This document shows positions 1-13,086 of a stretch of 64,000 nucleotides of DNA, in pieces. Under the pieces are notes generated by a model that was given only the letters and a program-made list of their open reading frames with translations, had not been told where the DNA came from and did not search any database. A program made the translations under genes and the position numbers. Source of the DNA: Tetranychus cinnabarinus (taxonomy: Eukaryota; Arthropoda; Arachnida; Trombidiformes; Tetranychidae). Position 1 is the stretch's first letter, and the number at the start of each line of letters is the position of its first letter. The stretch lies in the NCBI GenBank assembly GCA_022266195.1, contig WHVY01000001.1, positions 10,540,001 to 10,604,000 of the forward strand, written 5' to 3'.

Positions 1-2641
1 ATCACTACAGGCAACTGCGACTAGATAAGGACAGGCCGATAGACCACAGATTTTTGATGATAAAACCATTTCCCAAACTTTATCATTTTCTTGATTTAAG
101 ACTCGTACAATACTTAATGCAGAGTTGCTGATATTATTTTCGACTTCTACAATTAGATTCTTTTTTGTTCCATCATCCCCGGTTATTTTTACGAGAAGAT
201 TTGAGCTTTTGTCAATTTTTAAACTAGATAAAATCGCGGAAACTTTCGACTCGGATCGAAGGGGTCGATTATCGGTTTTTTCTTCGGGACGAGTAGTTGA
301 AGTTGGAGGAGTGGGTGTTTTTGTTATATTTCCGACCCCTGTACGGCCACCTTTCCTTTTGTCGGTCGATAAAGATTTTTTCAATTGACTGGACTGTCCA
401 TTGGCTTGTTTTGTCTGATTAGATTCATTTGGTTTATTTAATACTTTCACAGGTTGTGATGATGGTGGATTTGAAAGTTTCACTTTCTTTACAGCTGAAG
501 ATGGAGATACATTGCTGGTAGGAGAAATTGGACGCTTCTCTGTCGACTCAGTATTATTTTTGGAAGCAGTGTTTGGAGAGGTTAATGAATTAGTAGTTTC
601 ATTGTCAACAGAAGGCTCATCTTGTTTAGTCTGATTTGTTTCACCTGAAAGTCTAGGTGCTTTAATAGGTGAAGGACTGGGTAATGGTGCTGTTGATGAT
701 ACTCCTGGTTTAGATGATTGATTGACAAGTGATACAGGTGATTCGCCATCTTTTTCTTCATTTATTTTGATAGGAGTTGATGCACTACCTTCTCGTTTCT
801 CCGAAGGTATGTCAGATGGAGCGTCTGATGATGAAAATGTAGTTGCTGTGAATGATATTGGAGTTTCTTCACAATCAGTTGGTAGCGGTATAAAAATTGG
901 CGTAATCCTTTTACGTCCATTTGGCATCCTTGTCTCAATTTGTTTATCTGTAGGGCCTTTGAGAACTTTGTTCTTATCACAAATACTTAAATTAGATTTA
1001 GAGGAGAAATTATTGCTGCCATTTTGCAAAATCAGGGAGTTCGGACTTTTGGAATCCTTATTAGAAATAGACAACTGTTTTTCTTTCTCTTTCTGCAAAA
1101 AAAAACAAAATAAATTTTAATATCAATGCATAATAATTAAAAATCTAAAATAGTTTTTACCTTTTTGAGTTGTTTTTCACGTATCTTTAGAATTTCAGGA
1201 TCTTCGATAAGAAGTGTTTCTTTGGAAGGAGATTGCAGACTTTTTCCATATAATTTTTGAAAATAGGCTGTTTTGGATTCTTGAGAAGATAACTTTCCGA
1301 TTTCACCCGGCTCAAATCGAATGAATGCTACAGAGCCATCCCAGGAGCAACTTAACAGAGAGTAGCCGTCTCTACTCCAAGTCAAGTCAAGTACTGAGCT
1401 TTCAAAAAGATCATGAATTACCAAGGTAGGTCGCTTATTTTTGGTACTCCAGACGGAGATTGACTTATCACGACTTCCTAAAGCGATCAATGTATAAAAG
1501 TTTGAGGATTCTTCAAGTATATTTGGATTAAATCGGACACAGGTCACAGCTTTGCGGTGACCAACGAAATCTTTTTGCGCTTTCCAGCCATCTCTTTCAA
1601 TTATTTGAGCAGTTGAGCCTCGGTTATTCATTGCATGAGCTGAAACTAAGAATTGACCATCTGGTGACCAATTTAATCTAAGTACATGAGTTGTACCGCC
1701 ACAATCACGAAAGGGTTCACTGACAGTAGTTTCTTCTTTCCAATCTTTGGTTCGCCAAACCTTAACTGATTTGTCATCAGATTGTGAAGCGACATATTTA
1801 CCAATTGGGTCCCAGCTGACTCCTTTCACAAATCCGTTGTGACCATTTAATCTTGCAACAACTTCTGGAAAATTGCGAGCATTCCAAACAATTACATTAT
1901 TATCAACTGAACCGGATGCAATATATTCGTCTTGAGGTGACCAATTGAGATCAAGAATGTCACCGGAATGTCCTCTTAAAGTAGCAATACATCTCCATTG
2001 TTCCACATTACCAGCTCCTCGAAAAATTGAGGATGTCGAAGAGCCCAAATATTTGGAGATTTGCCAGATCATGATGATTTGATCATCTCCAGCAGAAGCT
2101 AAAAATTTGCCAGATTGTGACCATCTAACAACATTGACACACGCTAAATGATTGTCCATTTGGCATAATAACTTAGGCACTGAATCATTTTTCTCCAACT
2201 TTTCATCAATAATAGGTCCAATGCTCCATAAACAAACTCTCCCAGCATCCCCACCTGGAAAAGTGTAGCGAGAAAAAAGATTAGCAAAAGATAGAAAAAA
2301 GAGAAATTGGAAAGGCCGCCAACAAGAAAGAAAGACAGAGGAATAGGTAAACCGATTAATTTAGCCGGAGATGTTTCAAATGATTGATTTTAAGACTAAC
2401 CTTGTCCACCGGTGGCAAATTTAGATCCATCAGGATGTATATCAACAGAAAATATGGGTTGACCTAGAAGTTTAATTGACAAAAAGAGCAATTTGATTTG
2501 ATAAAATAAAAAAAGAGCGAAAAAGAAGAAAGAGATTAGATCACATGTAAAAAAGCAAAACCCAAACAAACTCAAGTAAATGAATAAAACAAGGATCAAC
2601 TAACCATCATGATTAACCCAAACGGGCTTGAGGAGTTTCAT
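1..2641 (-). CDS. HIRA: HIRA histone chaperone, N-terminal part (3' end outside window)
   Basis: HIRA deposits histone H3.3 independently of replication, in a nuclear complex with UBN1, CABIN1 and ASF1. Four coding exons read in phase: 2605-2641, 2401-2463, 1161-2254 and 1-1092, the last running off the left edge. The protein opens MKLLKP and continues with WVNHDGQPIFSVDIHPDG, nearly the family start. Residues 1 to about 370 form WD40 repeats (for example GHSGDILDLNWSP and GHRKAVTCVRFNP). About residue 458 is RKRITPIFIP, in the place and form of the ASF1-binding B domain. A long Ser/Pro/Thr/Asn-rich linker follows. The last codons in the window (VWEMVLSSK, then a Cys/Val-rich strand) match the start of the conserved C-terminal Hira domain. 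About 760 residues are present and the rest is missing only because the window ends. Start and exon phases agree throughout. Confidence 0.95.
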
Positions 2642-3012
2642 GTCACTCAATTTATTAAACAAAATTCATACAAACAACTTTAAATGAATTAGATTAATTT
2701 TTGAAAAAAAAGTCTTTACAAATAAATTACCTTAACTGCCCAATTATGAATTTACAAAATATCAGTCCCGGTTTACAAGTCTGATAGCTACTCGATACTA
2801 ACCCGGAATCCTGTTTCCATTTCAAACTAAAGCTATTGTAACCAGTAACCGGAGTGACTCCCTCTATAGTTACTTTATTAACCGATTTTTGATGGTTCAA
2901 GAAGCGCTCAAATTTGAAATTTGTGTTGACAATTCAGGCCTTTAACATTGCTAAAGGATCTTTTTAATTGTACCCTGAATTATTTTTTACAAAATGTTAA
3001 AAACACTGATTA
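2642..3012. other. Intergenic, HIRA 5' flank
   Basis: This 370-base gap lies between the HIRA start codon and the 3' end of the upstream minus-strand gene. It should contain the HIRA promoter and 5' UTR. I see no TATA box and no convincing open frame. Confidence 0.5.
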
Positions 3013-3546
3013 TTATTGATGATGATCGTTATTTTTTACTTTTAATTCTTTCGTTTCTTTCGAGTCTCTTTTTCGTAAAATTCTGCGAAGTTTAGACGCT
3101 TTTTTATCTCCAGGTGGTGTATTTACTGTATTGGTAGTAGTGGTAATAGTGGTAGTAGTGGTAGTAGTGGTAATTGTTGTGGTGGTTGTGGTGGTTGATA
3201 ATGATGATGATAATGGTGAGGTTGTAGGATGAATATTGGATGTGGTTGGAGCTGCTTCGGCTCCTCCATTAACAGATGTCGAACCTTCCAGGGTCCATGT
3301 TGAAAAATAAGGCTTCAAGCTTGGCTTTGGTGTAGATGATATGCTTATATCGTCAAACTCTTGACCTGAATCACTAAAATCACCTATATCATCATCATCA
3401 AGGAAATCGCTTTCATTTTGAGCCATAACTTGTTCCATATAACCTTTATACTGTTCCTCAGATTCAAAAGCTTCCGTTTCAGGAAGCTTAAATTTCCTAA
3501 GAAGGCGGATAAACCTTTGCTTCAAATTGCTTGTTGTTGTTGACAT
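3013..3546 (-). CDS. Unidentified acidic, Thr-rich protein (177 aa, single exon)
   Basis: I do not recognise the family. The ATG at 3546 (MSTTTSNLKQ) is the first in the frame; the upstream extension has only non-ATG starts. Residues about 8-45 are basic then acidic and look like a folded or docking segment (FIRLLRKFKLPETEAF). An Asp-rich stretch follows (DFLDDDDIGDF), then a Ser/Pro linker. Next comes a run of Thr codons with scattered Ile, encoded by a GTGGTA-type trinucleotide tract at about 3125-3200. The C-terminus is strongly basic (KLRRILRKRDSKETKELKVK). The ends look conserved and the middle is low complexity, so this is probably real and largely disordered. It starts 401 bases from the Akt start codon on the opposite strand, so the two may share a promoter region. 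Confidence 0.6.
   Translation of the reverse strand: MSTTTSNLKQRFIRLLRKFKLPETEAFESEEQYKGYMEQVMAQNESDFLDDDDIGDFSDSGQEFDDISISSTPKPSLKPYFSTWTLEGSTSVNGGAEAAPTTSNIHPTTSPLSSSLSTTTTTTTITTTTTTTTITTTTNTVNTPPGDKKASKLRRILRKRDSKETKELKVKNNDHHQ
3125..3200. repeat. Trinucleotide tract encoding poly-Thr
   Basis: On the plus strand this is an imperfect run of GTG, GTA and GTT units. It is translated on the minus strand as Thr with a few Ile. It is likely to vary in length between individuals. Confidence 0.7.
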
Positions 3547-3947
3547 GATGAGTGTAAAGATGATGTATCCGAGCACAGAAAAATATAAGGGTCAGAGGTG
3601 TCTTTTCGGTGGATACACTGGTTACTCAAGGTAAGCTTAACATGTAATTTAGATGACTATGGTTAATTAATATCAGGTTAATTAGAATAATTAGTCAGGC
3701 GAAAATTTAGTCGACTTGTCTCTCGGTTATCAAATTTTGTTGATTTTGATGTTGGAGATTTTATATAAATGTAGGGCTCCATCTATGAGATGTTTTATTC
3801 ATCATGATGTATGTTTTTTAAAAGGAGCAATTCAGAGAGGCAATTGAGTAAAATAAAAGACATCTGGCTTTAGTGATGAAAAAACAAATTAAATGGTAAT
3901 TGTTGCAAGGATTCCAAGTCAATCTCAAAATAAGTGACCAACTTACA
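3547..3947. promoter_or_regulatory. Shared 5' region between the Thr-rich gene and Akt
   Basis: 401 bases separate two divergent start codons. The candidate minus-strand 5' UTR next to 3546 and the plus-strand Akt leader must both lie here. A stop codon (TAA at 3897) in the Akt frame shows that Akt cannot be extended upstream in this exon, even with a non-AUG start. No TATA box is clear. Confidence 0.4.
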
Positions 3948-6900
3948 ATGTTAACAAACATTCCAGAGCCAAAATTGATTAAAGAAGGATGGCTTTTGAA
4001 AAGAGGTAAATTATATTTACAATTAAAACTGATTTTCTTTCAATTTTCTTTCTATCAATCTACTACCTCCTTCTTTTTCCCTTCATTTTTCTGTTAATAT
4101 CCCAATTCTAATCTCAATTTCTATTCGTATTTCATACATATATTTTTCTTTTCTTTATTTCTCTACCTTTCTCTTACCATCTAACTCTTATCCACATTTT
4201 TCTTCTTCATTATCTGCTTCGCGATCATCATCGACATCATCTTCACATGATTCGTATCTTGTTCACCATGATCCATTGTGTATCATCTTTTGGCTTCAAT
4301 TTTTACTCTCATTTTTTATTCTCTAATCTTGTGTATTCTAATCATCTTTAATTTATAAAAAAAGGTGAACATATTCGTAACTGGAGGCCAAGGTATTTCA
4401 TACTTTATGAGAATGGTGATCTCAAAGGGTTTAAACAAAAACCTGAACTTGGAAAGGAAGCTGGCGAACCATTAAATCGTTTTACTGTGAGAGGTTGTCA
4501 GGTGTTTAAAATCGAAAAGTCTAAGCCTTATACCTTTCTATTGAAAGGTCTTCATTGGTCTAGTGTTATTGAGAGAACTTTCTGTGCTGACACTGACAAT
4601 GACAGAAATGAATGGTGCCATGCCATTGAACATGTTGCCTCACTTATAGAGGCTGCTGATGATCAAGACATCTACATGATGGATCTCAAAGAAGATGAGG
4701 ATATGAGCTCCAAACTAAATATTAACCGCAACAGTTCAACATCAAAGGGCAAAAAAGTTGTAATTAACTCTTTTAACTTAATTATTCCCCTCATTTTCCT
4801 GTCTTTACACTTCAACCTATGATACCGTCTTTTACCCATTATCATTTAACTACCCATTATGTTAGGCCTTTTGAACCCGAAGTTAGCCATTTGTATGACT
4901 GAGTGGCTTATCACATACCACCCCCTATAGCCATACTAAGCTTGGGAAGCTCAAATTACAAACATTATATGACATTACCTTTAAGCATTTAAACAAAGGC
5001 AGACGATTCCCGAATGTCCTCACAATTTCCTGAATTTATAATTTTTAAATTTGATTTTAATTTAGTTTTACATAATCAGAAATTCATGGATTCTGATTCC
5101 ATTTATTCATTAATCTTTAATCATTACACATTTATTATTTTCTGAGAGCCCACTGAATAAACCTTGTTTTAGAAATAATAAGCACATGGACCAAGCCCAT
5201 ACAAAAGCAAGTGTTCTTAGTCCTTACCCTATTCTAGAAATAAAACACTTAAATTAACGAAAATTCCAGCTAATTGATGAAAACACCGAGTGTATTCAAT
5301 ATCAATAAATTGGTGCATTTCGTAATGATTAGTTAATTATAATGATCCGTAATTGAGAGCTTCTCAAATCAATCTCTTATCCTTTTCTTTTACCTCTGTC
5401 CATTCTTTCTTTCTTTCTTTCTTCAGCTTTCTCCTTCTCTCTGTTTTTTTCTCTTATTATTTCTTATTTTTCTTAATTTCATCTTCCAACTTTTCGTATT
5501 TTTTAGCTATTCCTATCTACCTACCTGTTTACCTTTATTGCCTGCCTACCTAACAACCTACCATTTATAATTCCCTTCCGTTATTGTTTTCTTTCATCTT
5601 CATCTTTCTAATAATCTTTTGTTCTTTTCTCTCTCCTAATCTTTCAATCTAGAGTCTCGACGATTTTGAGTTCATCAAAGTTCTAGGCAAAGGAACTTTT
5701 GGCAAAGTGGTATTGTGCCGGGAGAAAGCAAGTAAAAAGTTGTACGCTATGAAAGTTTTAAAGAAAGAAGCGATCATTGCTAAAAACGAAATAACCCACA
5801 CATTAACCGAGAATAGCGTCCTCCAACGGACTAATCATCCTTTTTTAATAGTAAGTTGACCACCGCCCTTGTTATGGTTCATTCATTGTTCATTCATCTA
5901 TACATCTGTCTAACAAGTGTAACCCAAACATTGAATTTCTGCAAATCTCTTGTTATATAAAAAGGGAATGATAGTATTATAAAAACGCTGAAGAATGTGA
6001 AAAACTCAGAAGAAAAGCCAAGAAGACAATGGTATTTCTCCAGACAGTTTAAAAAATGTTGAAAATTATTCATCTTGCAAATATGATTAGCATCAAGTTA
6101 TTCATCTCTTCATCATCTCTTTCTCTCTCAGACAAAATAATGATAGTTTCTGTCCTAGGTCTGAAAAGACATACGGAAGTGCTCTTTTCATGATGGAAAC
6201 AAATAAGTCAACTCAAAGAATGAAATTACCCAGATGCGTCTTGAGCGTTTCTTCAATGAAATGATTGTTTTTTAAAATTGTGAAAAAGAGTCACATTTTT
6301 ATCAAGTGTTGCAAATCAGTGTTGCTTTTAAGTTAACTTTGTCTGCTCTTCTCAACTCGCCATGTTTTTAATAAGTACACTTATTTTTCTCTTTTTTTTC
6401 TTTTCGATTTTCAGTCTTAATCTCTTCACCTTGAAGTTTACTAGCTTCTCCATGAAGACAAAGAACTCAATTCTTTAATCAATTCATTTCAATTTGAGTT
6501 TTCACTTTTGAAACTAACTTGTTATCAATAGCTTATTGATATTTCAACTGAATTGATACTTTGTTTTTATTTCTTTGATTTCTGAAACAAATTGCTACAA
6601 GCTTTATCAATAATACTTAGCAATTATAATGATTGTTTGGTTTATTAAGCAATTTACTTTTCACTTATATTGATACATTGTTATTATATTGTCATCACAT
6701 TGAAATGAAAGTACAATGGTAAGGTTATAAGCAGAAAGTGTTCAAAAATATCTTGAAATACTCTTTTTTTATATTGTAATTGCGGTTAAAAATATAAAAT
6801 AACTGCAATTCATCTTTTACTCAACAATAGTTTTACTCAAGCAAATGTAAATCAAGATGAAACTCAATTAATAGTTTAACAACGTGTTTAAATTGATAAT

Positions 6901-9900
6901 ATTTGTCCACTTTAAGCTCCATGAAACAAGGTGAAATAATAAGGAAAGACTCGGCTTTTTTTCAATTTTGTTCATACTCTGATGAATGATAATGTTGTAA
7001 GTCTTTCTTCCTCCTCTTGATCATCATCACTCCCTTTAATAGTCTCACAAAGATCATTACTATTGAAAAATTAATATTCTTGTCGCCCTTTATTTTCCTG
7101 ATTGTCAAAATAGGGAAATTTAATTGCTAATCTGTTAATACTCTTAAGGTTAATTTATTAGCCATTCAATGTTCATTTGACAAAACATTAACACTTAAAC
7201 TCTCATTCACACAGTCAATTAGCAACAAAACCAGTAGCAATCATAATTGTAAATGTTGGTACTTTTCTGGCAACATTAAACATCGGAAAATTATGCAACA
7301 TTAAACGGTGACAAACAAAACACACCAATAATTTAATCTGACTGATTCAATTCCACTCATTTCTTCCTTTAATCTAACTTCATCTTTCCTAATTTAGATG
7401 CATGTCTAACAATTTAACCTTCCCTTCTTCCCTTTCTTCCTGCTTTTCTAAATTTGGTTGAATGCCACAGAAATTGTTATTGTTTACTTGCTTACCTGTT
7501 TGTTTTTAATCTCTGTTGTTGTTGTTAAAACCATGCATCCAAGTTGTCTGAATATTTTCACGAGACAAAAATAAACATTGAAGCAAGGTTAGATCATGAA
7601 TAGTAATAGATTTCAATTAAATAGGAGCAATATTTCATTTTTACCCTTCTAAAACAATTATCTTCATCTTTTTTATTTCTTATCTTCAGTAATCCAGAAT
7701 AAAAAATATTGTAGATGCGTAAATACTCGGTGTATCCCAATGTATTTCTGGTCACTTACCTAACATTCAGGATTTGACGAGGGGTCCATGATCAGGCTCA
7801 TAACCTTAACTTTCTTAATCATTCTGTGTTTTCAAAACCACTTTGAATATTTTATCTTGAAAAAATGATTTTAATAACTTCATGAATTCATATGATTTCA
7901 AGTTCGATGCCCTTAATCAATTAATTTTTGTTAAAATATTTTCAAAACACATTATCAATCTTATTGATATTTTTTCACTTTTCTCATCCGATTTACTGAT
8001 ATTTAATGATATTTTTTATTCATCATTCCACTTGCATTTATCTGTAACTTTTGCACCAAGATTCTTACCTACTTTTTGATACTAGTTATCATTTCCTCCT
8101 AAAGATACATTCAATACATTTTTCTCTGTTTTTCTCAACAGAAATCACAATTTTCTCATTGCATTACTTTCGGTTAACAGTTTTCAATAACTCAGAAATA
8201 TTATCTTTCTATTATTTTGTCTTATCTTCACATTCTTTCTATTTATCTGAATTTCTCCATATTTTGATTGATTGATTATTTTTGATGAACATTGAATCAA
8301 TTGTTTGCTCACTTACACGCTTTATATTTATGTCAACAAAAACAATAACAAAAAATTTACTAATTTATTCGTTTTTTCCCCAATTTTCACTTTTTTCCTT
8401 AGACACTGAAATATTCATTTCAAACTGATCATCGACTATGCTTCGTAATAGAATATGTTAATGGAGGTGAATTGTTTTTCCATCTGTCAAAGGAAAGGAT
8501 ATTTACCGAAGATAGAACAAGATTTTATGCCAGTGAGATACTTCTAGCTCTCGATTATCTTCATTCACGATCAATCATATACAGAGACTTAAAGGTAAAC
8601 AAAATGGTTATCTTCATGTTCATAGTATTCTTCACCGTCATACATCTCATTCATCTCTCATTTTCCCCTGCAAGCTTTCTCCCCATGTTTTATCATTTCT
8701 CTTTCTCTAATTTTCCTTCTCTCTTCATTATTATCATTGTGTATCTAACATTTTAACACATTGTTTCTGTTTACAACTTTTTTTCTCTTCTGTTTGCCCG
8801 CTCTTATTACTATCACTCTCTCTCTCGCTCTTTGTCTCTATCTTTCCCTGTTTTTCCTTGCCTATGTCATCATGCCAATCATCATCATCATCATCATCAT
8901 TCTCTGTCAATATTCACAAATTTGCCAATACACATCATCCATTTCATCATAAGCTTTTCATAAATTCTTGGCTCTCAAAACACAATAACAACACGCTATT
9001 CATTGTCTCTTTTATTTTCCCCTTATTTTTGCTTTACTTTTCTAATATTTTCTAAATCCTGTCTCTTCATCATCATCATCATTTTTCTCCTTTCAATTGT
9101 CGTCATCTTGCTTATTTTTGATCATCACATTTACTTATCTTCAATCAATAGATTAATCTTCTCTTTTCTTCTTATCACATTACTTCATTTAGCTTGAAAA
9201 TTTATTGTTGGATCGAGATGGTCATATTAAGATTGCCGATTTTGGCCTTTGTAAGGAAGACATAAATTGGGGTGTAACAACAAAAACATTCTGCGGAACA
9301 CCAGAATACTTGGCCCCAGAAATTCTTGAAGACACTGATTATGGCCGTGCCGTTGATTGGTGGGGCTTAGGTGTCGTTACATATGAAATGATGTGTGGTC
9401 GGTTACCTTTTTACGACCGAGATCACGATGTCCTGTTTGAACTTATTTTAATGGAAGAAATAAAATTCCCTCGAAATCTTTCAGTTGAAGCTAAAAGTCT
9501 TCTAGCAGGCTTACTCAATAAAGATCCTAAAAAACGTCTCGGTGGTGGACCAAATGATGCAAAAGAAATCATGGTTCATGCATTTTTTTCCGGCATCAAT
9601 TGGGAAGATGTCCTTGCAAAAAAGGTATGATGAAAATAAAAGCAAAATGGGCAATAACATGAACTCAGGAGAAAGAAATGAAAAGAGAAGAAGAGAGAGT
9701 GATGAAAGATGAAAAAAAAGATAATAAAATAACAATTCTATAAAACCAGTTAATAATCATAGACATTATCATCAACCTATGAAATTATAATAAATACATG
9801 CATTATCACTGAGTCAAGTTAACTTGCTCTCTAGTCAGCATTCCTTTGCCTGTCTATCATCCATAATTGAAAAAAATATAACATTGAATCCTAATAACTT

Positions 9901-10107
9901 CTTGTTTACTATCTTTTTCAGGTTATTCCTCCATTCAAACCAGCTGTTACTTCGGAAACTGATACCAGATACTTCGACTCTGAATTTACTGGGGAATCAG
10001 TTAAATTAACACCTCCAGGTCCTAACAATTTAAATTCCATATCGGAAGAGGAAGAATTGCCTTATTTCCAACAATTCTCCTACCATGGCAGCGCAGGAGC
10101 TTGTTAA
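3948..10107 (+). CDS. Akt: Akt / protein kinase B
   Basis: This serine/threonine kinase works downstream of PI3K in insulin and growth signalling; it is recruited to membrane PIP3 by its PH domain. Six coding exons: 3948-4005, 4365-4759, 5653-5850, 8403-8594, 9193-9624 and 9922-10107, all in phase, giving 486 aa (human AKT1 has 480). The PH domain covers about residues 8-110 (KEGWLLKRG, WRPRYF). The kinase domain has GKGTFGKV, the ATP Lys near 185 (YAMK), the catalytic loop YRDLKLEN, the DFG loop and KTFCGTPEYLAPE. The PDK1-target Thr falls near 313. The AGC tail keeps the turn motif LTPP (Thr near 455) and the TORC2-type hydrophobic motif FQQFSY (Ser near 478), so the protein should be fully regulatable. 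Introns are long (0.36, 0.89, 2.55, 0.60 and 0.30 kb). They hold pyrimidine-rich simple sequence rather than other genes. Confidence 0.97.
4760..5652 (+). other. Akt intron 2
   Basis: An 893-base intron between the PH-domain exon and the glycine-rich-loop exon. It contains a long pyrimidine tract with a CTTT microsatellite near 5405-5425 before the acceptor. No exon-like open frame with splice sites was found. Confidence 0.6.
5851..8402 (+). other. Akt intron 3 (2.55 kb)
   Basis: The largest Akt intron. It is AT-rich unique sequence with no recognisable coding exon, RNA gene or inverted repeat. Open frames near its 3' end (about 7880-8280) are Phe/Ser/Leu-rich products of a pyrimidine-rich strand and not genes. 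Confidence 0.6.
8595..9192 (+). other. Akt intron 4 with pyrimidine and ATC simple repeats
   Basis: A 598-base intron dominated by C/T-rich sequence. It includes a short ATC trinucleotide microsatellite at about 8879-8902 and another near 9068-9085. Open frames here are low complexity. Confidence 0.6.
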
Positions 10108-12275
10108 CAATGTACGATCACGGGCCAAGGTTGGGCTTAACAATCCTTTTAAAACGAACCAGCGTAACACAAGCAAAATTTATATACAAAAACTTTACCC
10201 TTTTCTTCCACCAATCACACTGTTAATTACTTATAACGTGATATAATATTAATATACACACACGTACACTCAATCAACATCCGATTAACATGGTAAACAA
10301 ATTATGCTGTATGAGATTGGTTGAATAGTTGAAAATCCTCTTTTTTTCCTTCTTTTTTTTGTCCATCCATTTGAGTTTACTGCGGAAAAAATTCAAATTG
10401 TTATAAAGTAAGCTCATCTCATTGCTTTTTTTTAACTTTACAAATGTTACTCTGTGTGTATCAACTTATTTTGAGATTCACGTTGCATGTTAACATGCAG
10501 TTGACTAATGGCTTGGATTTAACAATCAATTTAGCAATCAATTGATTTTTCAACCTGAAATTTGAACCTTTATCCGGTTTTGATTTACCTTTTTTCATAT
10601 ATATATACATATTATTTATCATTGATAATTACTGTTACGACTACAACAACGATGATTATAACTAGTGATAGTAACAGCAAATGAATGCAACAACACTCAT
10701 AATTATGATTGTTATTTGAAGCAAAATGAAAGTGTTAGTTTGATTTGAATTATTAATTTTAATTTGCTCTCCTTAACTAGGTAAGTCAATTTGGTTGGCA
10801 ATTTTAATATTTGTGTGACAATCAAAAGGTTGATCGAGAATCACAATAATACTAATTGAGAGAGAGAAACCATTTTAGATCATCTTTTTTTAAACACTTT
10901 TTTTAATCACAATTTTCAATAGACAACTCAAACTGAACAGTTTAACACACAAAAGTATGTACAATGTATCTTTTGCTTCTCTTAATTGTAAATAATATAT
11001 ATTACTATTAAATCTTAATTGTCTGGTTAAGGCCTTGCTTTTTGCTGCAAAAACAAATACCATTTATCAATGTTTTTTTAACATTTCGCATTTTACCTTT
11101 TAATCTCTATTATCTGTTCCACAATATTTGATTATTATTTATACCCATTTATAGAAAATTAATTGTTAATTTCAATGTTAATACTGATCAATCTTTTCTT
11201 CTGTTTATCCATTTATATTTTTAGTTGTCAAATTGTCCAACATGACAACAGGTCAAATCTAGTACGATTTGAACTGGTTTTGTGCTTAATTATTAACTGT
11301 GATTGGTGGAATCTGCTGATTACCAATTAACACACAATTTAAAAGGATTTCAAGTCTAATCTTGCTCCGTGATCCATCAACATCTATAATTTTTATCCCT
11401 CTCGATAAACAACCGATTGGGTTGAGAGTTCAACCTTTTTTTATGTGTTATCTAGTGGATTTAAATTACAATTTACTAAGACAATTTTGTTCACTATTAC
11501 CCTTTTAATTTAGGTGACAACGAATGTTTTATTATTATCAATATTATCACCTAAATTGTCACAATTCAATTGGTAAGTTGAGCAGGAAAAAAAACCAACT
11601 TATATAATATACACTTGTAAACAAACAATGGGCACAACATTTAATTATGTAAAATAATTGCCATCTAATTGTATGGTCTTTCACACCATTGAATAAATAA
11701 ACGACAATTTAATCTTTCTTTTAAATCTATTTGTTGCCTTCTTGGGCGATCAACTGATTTCAAGATTTCATGCTCAACCCAATTTCAAGTTTACCGTTTT
11801 CACTTTTCAAATGGTTAAAACAATCTGTTGATAGTCAACCAGTTGGTTTATTCCGTATGTTTGATTGTTAATAATTTACCTTGAATTTTTTCATTCCTGT
11901 TCACTTGTTGTTTTTCTTGTTTGCCAAATCATTTTGTATTAGCTGGTTGATTGAAATTTACCAACAGTTTAATCATGAACGTCATTTGTCATGAGTTTTT
12001 TTCGTCACAATTCTTTTAAATTATAATGTAAAGATTTGATTAACTTGATAATAGATTAGGTTACTATTTTAACTGTAATAAACAAAATAAGAGGGAATCA
12101 TTTCCATGTAAAATTGGTCGTCGAGTAAAGAGTAAAAGATTGTAAAATGAAAGACTTGATCAGGTTTCTCATTAGGTCCATTGATTATGATGTATTTACA
12201 TTAGCATCTGTATTGAGATGAATGTTGTTGAGTCCCACCAAATAAACCTACTGAACGGATTTCCTAATGATTATC
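10108..12275. other. Akt 3' UTR and intergenic DNA
   Basis: This stretch separates the convergent Akt and allergen-like genes. It should hold the Akt 3' UTR; the poly-A site cannot be fixed because AATAAA-like signals recur in the AT-rich sequence. I see no gene here. Confidence 0.5.
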
Positions 12276-12997
12276 TTAATACTCTTGGGGAATGGTGATG
12301 ACTAGTCCATCAATTGTATGTTCAATGGTGATGTTCAATATTTTGGCGATAATCCTTTCCAAGACGTCAGCTGTGATTGTTGTCATTTTTTCAACGATCG
12401 GGTTGAATGGACCCAATCCTTTAACTACAGTCACCACGCCACTAAAGGAGTCAATGTGGATTGCTTCAGGTGTAAGGGTTCCTTTGGCAGGATTGTATTG
12501 AGCTCGGACTGTCAAGTCAATTCGGGCGATGGTGGAGGTTGCGGTAACTCTCATGGCTCCCTTCATTGGTAGATTAACAACAAAACTTGAATTAGCCCGA
12601 ATATTGGTCAAAGTGAAAGATGTGTTCACGTAGATGATTCCAGATTCCTGAAAATTTGAAAGATACAAAAAAAGGAGTTTATTATTCACTCGCACAAATC
12701 ATCTTCTGGTAAATTGAAATTTACCTCGACTCCTCTGATGTGAGCTTCTCCGCGTCTCGAGATATTTTGAATGCCAAGGATAGCCACATCTTGAATGGTT
12801 AATAGTCCAAATGGTCCTACTTTATGTTTACCAGGAATACTGATGGCACCTTGTTCATGTATCTTTTTAACAGCAATGGTCAGAATGGAGTCGACAAACT
12901 CATTTGGATCTTGTTCGTCATCTTCGGGAACATGAGAAGCTAGGGAAGAACAGATGAGACCTAAAAAGAGGACAGATAAATAGAATGTCTTAATCAT
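12276..12997 (-). CDS. Mite group 7 allergen-like secreted protein
   Basis: Two exons, 12725-12997 and 12276-12647, join in phase 0 to give 214 aa. This is close to the roughly 215 aa of the mite group 7 allergen precursor. The N-terminus is a signal peptide (MIKTFYLSVLFLGLICSS, then LASH), followed by an acidic segment and a helix (DSILTIAVKKI). After it comes GLLTIQDVAILGIQNISRRG, in the place of the family's conserved strand region. The second half alternates short hydrophobic strands with the pattern expected of a half BPI/JHBP-type lipid-binding fold, and ends with an amphipathic helix (ADVLERIIAKILN). There are a few Asn-X-Ser/Thr sites. Family function is uncertain; binding of a lipid or a bacterial product is a family-level suggestion only. 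Identification rests on length, architecture and local similarity, so another JHBP-like family is possible. Confidence 0.75.
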
Positions 12998-13086
12998 GGT
13001 TGTTAAACGTTTAATAATGGTTTAAATTAATTATGCACCAAATGTAATAATTAAAACAAAAGTGACTGTGTTTCTGATGAGATCAC

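Noticed and set aside
125..1120. Plus-strand open frames opposite HIRA exon 4
   Set aside because: They are antisense to a clearly conserved HIRA exon that is open on the minus strand, and they lack family features.
3900..3947. Non-ATG upstream extension of Akt (fly Akt has a longer non-AUG form)
   Set aside because: A TAA at 3897 closes the frame, and the ATG at 3948 gives the normal PH-domain start.
7882..9197. Several Phe/Leu/Ser-rich plus-strand frames within Akt introns
   Set aside because: They come from pyrimidine-rich sequence and lie between well-supported Akt exons; no domain is seen.
12292..12572. Plus-strand frames across the allergen-like gene
   Set aside because: Antisense shadows of the conserved minus-strand exon.
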